A DNA stretch of 21,371 nt from CAYZEZ01 sp964477295. Its GTDB lineage: Bacteria; Bacteroidota; Bacteroidia; Bacteroidales; SM23-62. The notes below the pieces were generated by a model. The model was not told the origin of the DNA. It was given only the letters and a program-made list of their open reading frames with translations, and made no database searches. Made by a program: the position numbers and the translations under genes. Below are positions 16,069 to 21,371 of this stretch, piece after piece. Numbering within the stretch: position 1 is the first letter of the stretch; every line of letters starts with the position of its first letter. Location: contig CAYZEZ010000043.1 of the NCBI GenBank assembly GCA_964477295.1, positions 1 through 21,371 of the forward strand, in the 5' to 3' direction.

Positions 16069-16410
16069 TTATTTTTTCTTGTTAACCGTTGTATTAATTG
16101 AATTCACAGCATCCACCAATTCATTCCAGGAGGCAACCAGTTCTTTCAGGAACTCTTTCCCTTTTTCCGTTAATGCATAATACTTTCTGGGGGGTCCCTG
16201 TGTGGATTCTTCCCAGCGATAACTGAGTAATCCGGCATTCTTCTGCCTGGTAAGCAATGGATATAAAGTGCCTTCCACTACAATCAGTTTTGAGGCTTTC
16301 AATGTATTAATGATGTCGGTGGCGTAGGCATCATTCTCTGCGAGGATGGACAGTATGCAATACTCCAGGACTCCCTTCCTCATCTGTGCTTTTGCGTTTT
16401 CAACATTCAT
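16069..16410 (-). CDS. PadR-family transcriptional regulator
   Basis: The protein reads 113 residues from ATG 16410, starting MNVENAKAQMRKGVLEYCIL. The winged-helix core follows with AYATDIINTL, then VVEGTLYPLLTRQKNAGLLS and the wing WEESTQGPPRKYYALTEKG. This is the standard PadR fold, here in its short form without a long C-terminal dimerisation arm. An in-frame ATG at 16434 would add eight residues and overlap the upstream small gene; family members start at MNVENAK, so 16410 is preferred. PadR proteins are usually ligand-responsive repressors of the operon they sit in, so it likely controls itself and the PspC gene. Confidence 0.92.
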   Translation of the reverse strand: MNVENAKAQMRKGVLEYCILSILAENDAYATDIINTLKASKLIVVEGTLYPLLTRQKNAGLLSYRWEESTQGPPRKYYALTEKGKEFLKELVASWNELVDAVNSINTTVNKKK

Positions 16411-16424
16411 TTTCTGGTTATTTA

Positions 16425-16652
16425 TTATTTCCATTCAAGGAAGTATATTGGATAAATTTCATTAAAAGTAAATGAGTCATTCTTCTCATCGCGAATTGGT
16501 TTTATTGTTGAAATTATTTTTTCATGTACAGGAGCATTCCGACCGGGATACTCAGCCTGTCGTGCCCCATTTAAGACTGCAACAACAAATAAACCAATGA
16601 TAATCAGGAGATTATATTTAATTATTGTATTCAGTTTGTAATTACTATTCAT
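16425..16652 (-). CDS. Possible 75-residue membrane-anchored protein upstream of padR
   Basis: From ATG 16652 the frame encodes one hydrophobic segment (YNLLIIIGLFVVAVLNGA, about 13-30) and a charged C-terminal part (VHEKIISTIKPIRDEKNDS). I do not recognise a family. A longer start at 16703 is unlikely because a good promoter (-7 box TATCTTTG, 16672-16679 on the minus strand) lies inside that extension. From 16652 the expected leader is about a dozen bases. Its stop is 14 bp before the preferred padR start. It could be a real first gene of the padR-pspC operon, or the region could be an untranslated leader that happens to be open. Confidence 0.45.
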   Translation of the reverse strand: MNSNYKLNTIIKYNLLIIIGLFVVAVLNGARQAEYPGRNAPVHEKIISTIKPIRDEKNDSFTFNEIYPIYFLEWK

Positions 16653-16671
16653 AACATGCAATATTTCTATG

Positions 16672-16703
16672 CAAAGATATATAAAAAAAATAGTAATATG
16701 CAA
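16672..16703 (-). promoter_or_regulatory. Promoter of the padR-pspC operon
   Basis: On the minus strand, TTG (16703-16701, within TATTG) is followed after 21 bases by TATCTTTG (16679-16672), an exact match to the Bacteroidota TAnnTTTG -7 box. The predicted transcript starts near 16665, just before the ATG at 16652. No clear operator palindrome for PadR is seen inside the element. Confidence 0.6.
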
Positions 16704-16725
16704 TACATAGTAGTAAATTAATTAA

Positions 16726-16761
16726 ATGACTAAAATGACTAAAATGACTAAAATGCCTAAA
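16726..16761 (+). repeat. Four 9-bp tandem repeats
   Basis: The unit ATGACTAAA occurs three times in a row, then once as ATGCCTAAA. It lies between the divergent padR-operon promoter and the DUF2797 remnant promoter. As the unit is a multiple of three, it also reads as MTK repeats, but this is likely a by-product. It may be slippage-prone or hold protein-binding sites. Confidence 0.85.
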
Positions 16762-16799
16762 ATTAAAGGGATGCAGGATTATTTATTGTTGTACAATTA

Positions 16800-16831
16800 T
16801 CTGTTATTTAGAAATAATATATATAATTTTG
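16800..16831 (+). promoter_or_regulatory. Promoter of the DUF2797 remnant
   Basis: TCTG (16800-16803) and TAATTTTG (16824-16831) are separated by 20 bases, matching the Bacteroidota TTTG-N19-21-TAnnTTTG arrangement with one mismatch. The remnant's ATG is 16 bases further on. Confidence 0.55.
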
Positions 16832-16847
16832 GAGCAAAAAAGAACAA

Positions 16848-17003
16848 ATGCATTATCAGGGAAATATATTAAAGTTGATGGCGGAGCATACCGATGTTGT
16901 CAGGTATTATCTGCCCATCGGGAATGAACTGGTTGACATGAACAGCTTGATCGGGAAGGAGATTGAATTAAGGTATTTTGACCTGGTGGGAATGGAAATC
17001 TGA
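16848..17003 (+). pseudogene. Truncated DUF2797 gene (N-terminal 51 codons only)
   Basis: The frame opens MHYQGNILKLMAEHTDVVRY, then YLPIGNELVDMNSLIGKEIE and LRYFDL, before a foreign tail VGMEI and a TGA stop. The first 46 residues match the start of DUF2797 proteins, which as I recall are about 250-280 residues and continue right after this point with a C-x2-C zinc-like motif. That whole remainder is missing and is not found in another frame downstream. The next feature, 11 bp on, is the end of a gene on the opposite strand. The promoter and start codon are intact. This is best explained as a 3' deletion of a once complete gene at about 16979-17003. Confidence 0.75.
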
Positions 17004-17014
17004 ACCTCATACGA

Positions 17015-18325
17015 TCAGTCAAAAAACACCCGGGTTGTCGGGGAAATATCCTCGAAGAAGATCAATCCGTCATATTCTTCAGGAAGCGAAATAGTATCAT
17101 AGAAATAGTGATCATAATCAGCACAATAAGAGGCACCAATGAATCTTAATCTCCTGGGACCTAATAGCCATTCAGCCCCTTCATCTGTGTAATCAACGTT
17201 TCTGAGATCCAGGAAGAAAACAGGGATCCCTGCATTGTGAAAATAGTAGGCATAGGTTGAACTGCTGGGAATTGCTGCAGACTGAATAATGAAGCTGTAA
17301 TCATGACCATCGCAACAGTCTCCTGCATAGAATTCCCCCCTGAAAAACTCTGTAGCTATTACATAATAATCATCCCCATATTGATTTTTCAAACGGGAGC
17401 CCAGCATATGGGCAATCTCACCATTATTTTCAAGGTGGCAATTCCCAACATGCCCGTTGTGTGCCCAGATAACAACCTTTCCTCCATCCAGCATATTTTC
17501 AATGATCCAGTTGACGTTTTCTATATTGAATCCATCCCGGATATTATAATCGGGTAAATTATTGCGAAGATTATATAAAGTATTCCAGTTTGGCTCGAGG
17601 TTTAATGAAATTCTGCGGATAATGTTGAATTCATAATCGGAACTCAATGACACATATTCTTCTTTGTTTGATTCAAGGAAATCGCAGACATACCTGGCAT
17701 CTTCCACGGTATAATTTTCCAGGATGGTCCTGATGGTTTCTTTCTTATCAGGATCCACAACCTGTAAATAACCTGTGATCAGGTTGATTGCTTCATTCCA
17801 GTTTTGAAAGGCACAATCATATCCAAAATAGCTGATGGGTGGGGCTTGACCTTCTACACTATGGTCAACATTGTATGCCCGCATCCAATCGATCAGGTCA
17901 CGCATCTCCTGGTATCTCCACACTGAGAGTTTCTCATGGGCTTCCGGCGCAGATCCTTCTCCCCTGGTTACGTAGTCGTTGATATATAACGAATTGGGAA
18001 ATCCTGCCTCCATAAGAATGGCTGAAAAACCCATTTCTTCAATAAGGTATTCTGAGATCTTCTGCCGGATGCCCCAGAACTCTGTTGTTCCATGATTGGC
18101 TTCGCCCAGCCCGACAATCTTTGCATCACCAATTTTTTCTTTCAGCGCATCGAAATTTGATTCCGGGATGGCGGGATCGGCGGAATTTATGAGGACAGCA
18201 TTTTTGTGAAGCCAGGTCTTGTTTAAATCTTCAGGGGGGTTATCTTCATTTTTATTACATGAAAAGATTGCAATCAGGCACAATATGGCCGTTGCCAATG
18301 GCATGGGGGGATAATACTTTTTCAT
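17015..18325 (-). CDS. Erythromycin-esterase-family lipoprotein
   Basis: This 436-residue protein has a lipoprotein leader with lipobox IFSC (C23) followed by a charged linker. The domain (about 40-430) shows the Ere family signatures: VGLGEANHGTTEFW (E75, H78), then AILMEAGFPNSLYINDYV with E106, FYGYDCAF, and later VVIWAHNGHVGN. These histidines and glutamates are the residues used for metal-independent ester hydrolysis in EreA/EreC-type enzymes, but chromosomal relatives often have unknown substrates. Macrolide resistance should not be assumed. It is expected to be attached to a membrane in the envelope. It is monocistronic, with a 213-bp gap to the divergent secreted protein gene; a weak -7-like element (TATATTTT, minus strand, 18349-18356) lies upstream. 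Confidence 0.88.
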   Translation of the reverse strand: MKKYYPPMPLATAILCLIAIFSCNKNEDNPPEDLNKTWLHKNAVLINSADPAIPESNFDALKEKIGDAKIVGLGEANHGTTEFWGIRQKISEYLIEEMGFSAILMEAGFPNSLYINDYVTRGEGSAPEAHEKLSVWRYQEMRDLIDWMRAYNVDHSVEGQAPPISYFGYDCAFQNWNEAINLITGYLQVVDPDKKETIRTILENYTVEDARYVCDFLESNKEEYVSLSSDYEFNIIRRISLNLEPNWNTLYNLRNNLPDYNIRDGFNIENVNWIIENMLDGGKVVIWAHNGHVGNCHLENNGEIAHMLGSRLKNQYGDDYYVIATEFFRGEFYAGDCCDGHDYSFIIQSAAIPSSSTYAYYFHNAGIPVFFLDLRNVDYTDEGAEWLLGPRRLRFIGASYCADYDHYFYDTISLPEEYDGLIFFEDISPTTRVFFD

Positions 18326-18538
18326 ATTTCTACTCTTAAGACAATGCTAAAATATAAAAAATTGTCCTGAAGACAACGGGTTATTTCAGCACTTTACGGG
18401 GGACCATTTCAATTAATTTTCATAAATTTATTTATTGCTTCTTCCTCCATGAAGAATTTCAGCCTTTTCACGGGTCTTTAGTGGGTATGATTATCAGGAT
18501 TATGTAAGCAGCAATCGTCGAAACAAATTTTTCACCCT

Positions 18539-19948
18539 ATGGAACCCCTGAGCAATTCATTTCAGCGATGTTCCCTGTGCCTCTTTATTCTTGTTTCGTT
18601 CTGCCTGACTTCAGGGGCACAAGGACCATTGCCCATATCCAGTTCTTATAATGATCCAACCCAGCAAATCGTCGAAATAGAATTCGATCAAATTATCACT
18701 GTTGCGCCTGATAACGCAGGATGGACAATAAATGTCAACGCCAGCCCTGTGCCTATTCTGGGGCCTCCTCTAGGTGTGGGGACCAGTATCCTTGCATTTC
18801 ACATTGCAGCTCCCATTGTGTTTGGTAATGTGGTAACAGTTTCTTATGATGATTTAGTTGGTAGTGCGGCTGGTCTGAGCGGGGATGTGGCAACGTTTAA
18901 TGACTTCCTATCACAAAACACCAATATCCCTGATTGCAGTATGTTTACAGGTGTATATAGCATAAATGTAAACGGTATAAGCGGGCCATGCTATCCTGTG
19001 GTTGCAGATATAACAGCATCATACGAGATAGCAACCCCTTACAGGAACAGCATAAACTTTAACCCGGCCGACCTGAGATTCAGGATCAGCTGGGGTGACG
19101 ATGCCCTGAGTGGGGGTGGCTTTTACCTGGTATGTCTTACCGTTCAGAATGAGTTTGGCATATCCAATATCACATGCAAATATATCCAGGTAGCGGCCGA
19201 AAGCATCAATAATTGTCTTGCTGACTACTATTTCAGTATCGATTCTGCAGGCACCAATGTTTCGTTTGTCGATGCATCCTTTGGCAAACCCGATGAGTGG
19301 GCATGGGGTTTTGGGGATGAAATGACATCAGATCTTGAAGAGCCGGTACACCTCAACTCTGAAACCGGGGTTTATCGAGTCGGTTTACACATCAGAAACA
19401 GTTTAACCGGTTGTGTGAGTAAAGTGTATAAACTGGTTGATGCAGGAGCGGATAATACAGGATTGTATGCATCGTTTATTTATGAATTTGACTCAACTAA
19501 CTTAAAAGCAGACAGTTATCCGGTTGATTTTATTGGCATTTCACTGGGTGACAGTAAAAAGCTTAATTGGGATTTTGGTGACGACGACACCGATTCAACG
19601 AGTACGCAAACCAGGCATATCTATACTAAGCAGGACATTTTCGATGCATGTTTTACTGTATCCAACCCGGTAACCGGTGAAGAAAATATTAGTTGCGACC
19701 AGATCTCGACGATCAGCAGTAATATCAGGAAGGTGATATCAAATGCCTATTCGCTTGTCGCTTATCCCAATCCGTTCAACGATAAACTGATAATTGATTA
19801 TTATATGCCGGCTGAGGAATATGTTGATATTTCGATCTATGATTTCACAGGAAGAAAGATTGCCACCCTAATTGATTTGATTAAATTGCCTGGAAATCAT
19901 ACAGCGGAATTTGACCAGGATCAATTGCCTGCAGATTGTATTATATAG
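18539..19948 (+). CDS. Secreted SwmB/PKD-domain protein with T9SS sorting domain; frameshifted near its end
   Basis: The 469-residue product has a signal peptide (about 10-28, ending TSGAQ). Residues about 40-125 form a SwmB-like surface repeat domain. Two PKD-like domains follow at about 225-300 (EWAWGFGDEM) and 312-390 (LNWDFGDDD). The T9SS type A sorting domain begins at about 404 (AYPNPFNDKLIIDYYMP, then ISIYDFTGRKIATL). It stops early at LPADCII. A one-base shift at 19934 would continue as LPAG-LYYIVMQTKRDYLINKVVKQ to a stop at 19996-19998, exactly the family's usual ending. The gene therefore appears to have lost one G (GGA to GA). Without the last strands, type IX export and anchoring should fail. 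It may instead be a sequencing error; in that case the real gene is 486 residues long and ends at 19998. Confidence 0.85.
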   Translation: MEPLSNSFQRCSLCLFILVSFCLTSGAQGPLPISSSYNDPTQQIVEIEFDQIITVAPDNAGWTINVNASPVPILGPPLGVGTSILAFHIAAPIVFGNVVTVSYDDLVGSAAGLSGDVATFNDFLSQNTNIPDCSMFTGVYSINVNGISGPCYPVVADITASYEIATPYRNSINFNPADLRFRISWGDDALSGGGFYLVCLTVQNEFGISNITCKYIQVAAESINNCLADYYFSIDSAGTNVSFVDASFGKPDEWAWGFGDEMTSDLEEPVHLNSETGVYRVGLHIRNSLTGCVSKVYKLVDAGADNTGLYASFIYEFDSTNLKADSYPVDFIGISLGDSKKLNWDFGDDDTDSTSTQTRHIYTKQDIFDACFTVSNPVTGEENISCDQISTISSNIRKVISNAYSLVAYPNPFNDKLIIDYYMPAEEYVDISIYDFTGRKIATLIDLIKLPGNHTAEFDQDQLPADCII

Positions 19949-19998
19949 TGATGCAGACTAAACGTGATTATTTGATCAATAAGGTCGTTAAGCAATAA
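19936..19998 (+). other. Detached end of the T9SS sorting domain (other frame)
   Basis: Twenty codons in the +2 frame read LYYIVMQTKRDYLINKVVKQ and then TAA. This is the expected last beta-strand pair and basic end of the sorting domain of the preceding gene, displaced by a single missing base at about 19934. Confidence 0.8.
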
Positions 19999-20070
19999 AT
20001 ATTGACGCCGGGATTATTTTCTAACAAATAATATGACATAAGCCTTGAATAAAAACATAACTATTTCCTT

Positions 20071-21371
20071 ATGAAAACAAAAGTATTTTCCTTTCTGTTT
20101 GTTGCCCTGATGATACTATCGTCAGGTTTGCTTGGCCAGGGCGGTATATCCTGTGATGTAGCCACAGGGGCCTTCCCGGGTGATAACTGGGCGGATAATT
20201 CCGGCTACCAGAATCAATGGTATGTTTATACGGCTTCAATGAATGGGAAGCTGGTGCTATCATCCTGCGACAGTGCTGCGGGGATTGATACATATGTTGA
20301 AGTATATACCGATGGTTGTTTTATGACCTTTCTGGGGGGAGAAACTGATGGTTGTGGTGATGTGGCCGCAAAGCTAACCATCCCTGTAAATAACGGACAA
20401 ACCTATTATATCAACTGGGCAGCGTTTAGCGACCAATCCTATTACTGGAATTTAGCAATAAGTCCCGCTTCACAGGGAGAGATCTGTGCCGATCCGTTTA
20501 TTGCAGCCCCGGGAACTAATTCAGCTAACCATGCCGGCGGTGTTGATCAGTGGTATGCATATACAGCGGGTTTAAACGGACAGGTGAAAGTAACCACCTG
20601 TGATTCCACGGGTATCAATACAATTGTAAGCGTATATACTGACTGTATTGGATCTATAATCGCATCGGATGATGATTATTGTGGCTTTCAGTCAGAGTTG
20701 ATTTTCGATGTAATTGCTGGCAATACCTATTATATAAAATGGGGTAGTGCGTATACTACTGGATCATATGACTGGTATCTTTCCTTCAGTGTGCCTCCTG
20801 TAGGCGAATCATGCGTTAATCCAATGGCAGCCAACCTGGGTGCAAATTTTGCTGATCATGCCGGAATGGTTGACCAATGGTACGTTTATACCGCTACAAT
20901 GGATGGGATGATCGTTTTGTCATCCTGTGATTCGACAATTGAGAATACATGGGTACAGGTTTGGGATGGATGTGGAGGGACAATGATAAATACCAGTGAT
21001 GATGAATGCGGATCCCAGTCAAGGATCCAGTTTGCTTCCTACACCGGCTATACCTATTTCATCAGATGGTCATCAATGTATACCTCGGCAAGCTACGGCT
21101 GGGCACTGGTGGAAAAACCGCTTCAGCCTGTAGTTTCAATAACACCTCCCGATGCAACCGGTATTGATGAGATCACTCTGGTATTTGATGCCAAATATGC
21201 TTGCAATAACGGAGGTTCAGCAAATTCATTGATCGGGGCCGATTCTGTCGGATTTCATTCTTCTGCCATCCTCATCGGAGAAAGCCAGCATGACTGGAAT
21301 CATCCGGTTTTCTTTGATGGAATAGGAGCCAACCTGCAAAGGCCCATTTTAATGCCCTTGGGAGATTCAAC
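20071..21371 (+). CDS. Secreted repeat protein, probable T9SS cargo (3' end outside window)
   Basis: An open frame from ATG 20071 to the right edge gives 433 residues without a stop. It starts with a signal peptide (MKTKVFSFLFVALMILSSGL, cut near LGQ). Three tandem domains follow (28-138, 139-247, 248-349), each with QWYVYTA-like, SSCDS-like and TYYIxW-like motifs and the same cysteine spacing (C-x37-C-x14/16-C-x11-C). They look like pre-peptidase C-terminal-type beta-sandwiches stabilised by disulfides. Residues 350-433 begin a new domain (TGIDEITLVFDAKYAC, then LIGADSVGFHSSAIL), of a kind seen in Bacteroidota secreted proteins and presumably carbohydrate- or surface-related. A catalytic or sorting domain could lie beyond the edge. 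It follows the frameshifted secreted protein in the same direction, by 72 bp from the restored stop. Confidence 0.88.
   Translation, partial: MKTKVFSFLFVALMILSSGLLGQGGISCDVATGAFPGDNWADNSGYQNQWYVYTASMNGKLVLSSCDSAAGIDTYVEVYTDGCFMTFLGGETDGCGDVAAKLTIPVNNGQTYYINWAAFSDQSYYWNLAISPASQGEICADPFIAAPGTNSANHAGGVDQWYAYTAGLNGQVKVTTCDSTGINTIVSVYTDCIGSIIASDDDYCGFQSELIFDVIAGNTYYIKWGSAYTTGSYDWYLSFSVPPVGESCVNPMAANLGANFADHAGMVDQWYVYTATMDGMIVLSSCDSTIENTWVQVWDGCGGTMINTSDDECGSQSRIQFASYTGYTYFIRWSSMYTSASYGWALVEKPLQPVVSITPPDATGIDEITLVFDAKYACNNGGSANSLIGADSVGFHSSAILIGESQHDWNHPVFFDGIGANLQRPILMPLGDS
20152..21117 (+). repeat. Three tandem ~110-residue coding repeats
   Basis: The repeats begin at cysteine codons 20152, 20485 and 20812. 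Each has four cysteines with spacings of 38, 15-17 and 12 residues: C28/66/83/95, C139/177/192/204 and C248/286/301/313. The repeat is visible in protein rather than at high DNA identity, so the duplication is old. Confidence 0.85.

Noticed and set aside
16653..16703. Longer start (16703) for the small protein upstream of padR
   Set aside because: The extension covers a near-consensus promoter, so that start would lie upstream of the transcription start.
16726..16872. 48-codon frame reading MTKMTKMTK...
   Set aside because: It arises from the 9-bp tandem repeat, runs through a promoter and ends inside the DUF2797 remnant in another frame.
17015..18325. Calling this a macrolide resistance gene
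   Set aside because: Family membership alone does not show macrolide activity, and there is no mobile element or resistance context.
19930..19998. Programmed frameshifting at the T9SS sorting domain
   Set aside because: No slippery heptamer or downstream structure is visible at 19930-19940; a simple one-base deletion or sequence error is enough.

Overview
The window is typical chromosomal DNA of a member of the Bacteroidota, probably a free-living or anaerobic Bacteroidales-like lineage. The evidence is: secreted proteins with a type IX secretion (T9SS) C-terminal domain, Bacteroidota-style promoters (TAnnTTTG -7 boxes), weak Shine-Dalgarno signals, a PadR/PspC pair with the Bacteroidota-type N-terminal extension, and a surface GH43 lipoprotein. 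No phage, insertion sequence, CRISPR array or plasmid function is visible.

Layout. (a) 3-1154, + strand: the 3' part of an O-antigen ligase/polymerase-like membrane protein that is already open at the left edge. (b) 7433-1151, - strand: a long co-directional run of TolC-like outer membrane channel, periplasmic adaptor, tsaB, a DUF3108 protein, efp (elongation factor P) and a GAF-PP2C (RsbU-like) phosphatase. The channel/adaptor pair has no inner-membrane pump gene beside it. (c) 7626-8351, + strand: a YgjP-like metallopeptidase, separated by a perfect 11-bp hairpin from a convergent unknown protein (9257-8400) whose N-terminus resembles an integrase arm-binding domain. (d) 10382-9480, - strand: a PflX-like radical SAM protein, divergent from an 85-residue unknown protein. 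A tRNA-Gln(TTG) follows with a clear promoter and hairpin.

(e) 16652-11048, - strand: small membrane protein, PadR regulator, PspC-domain protein, 105-residue membrane protein, a 39-residue membrane microprotein joined to it by an ATGA overlap, an esterase-fold/TPR protein that has lost its catalytic serine, and finally a GH43 lipoprotein. The tight spacing of the middle genes suggests an envelope-related operon under PadR control. (f) 16848-17003, + strand: a 51-codon remnant of a DUF2797 gene that keeps its promoter and is cut off next to an erythromycin-esterase-like lipoprotein (18325-17015). (g) 18539 to the right edge, + strand: two secreted cargo-type proteins. The first has SwmB/PKD-like domains and a T9SS sorting domain broken by a one-base deletion. 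The second runs off the edge and carries three about 110-residue repeats with a fixed four-cysteine spacing.

The most noteworthy observations are the single-base frameshift in the T9SS sorting domain, the coupled 39-residue membrane microprotein, the esterase-fold pseudoenzyme beside it, the DUF2797 gene remnant, and the integrase-like protein without a recombinase domain. All family assignments come from reading the sequence; no database search was run.
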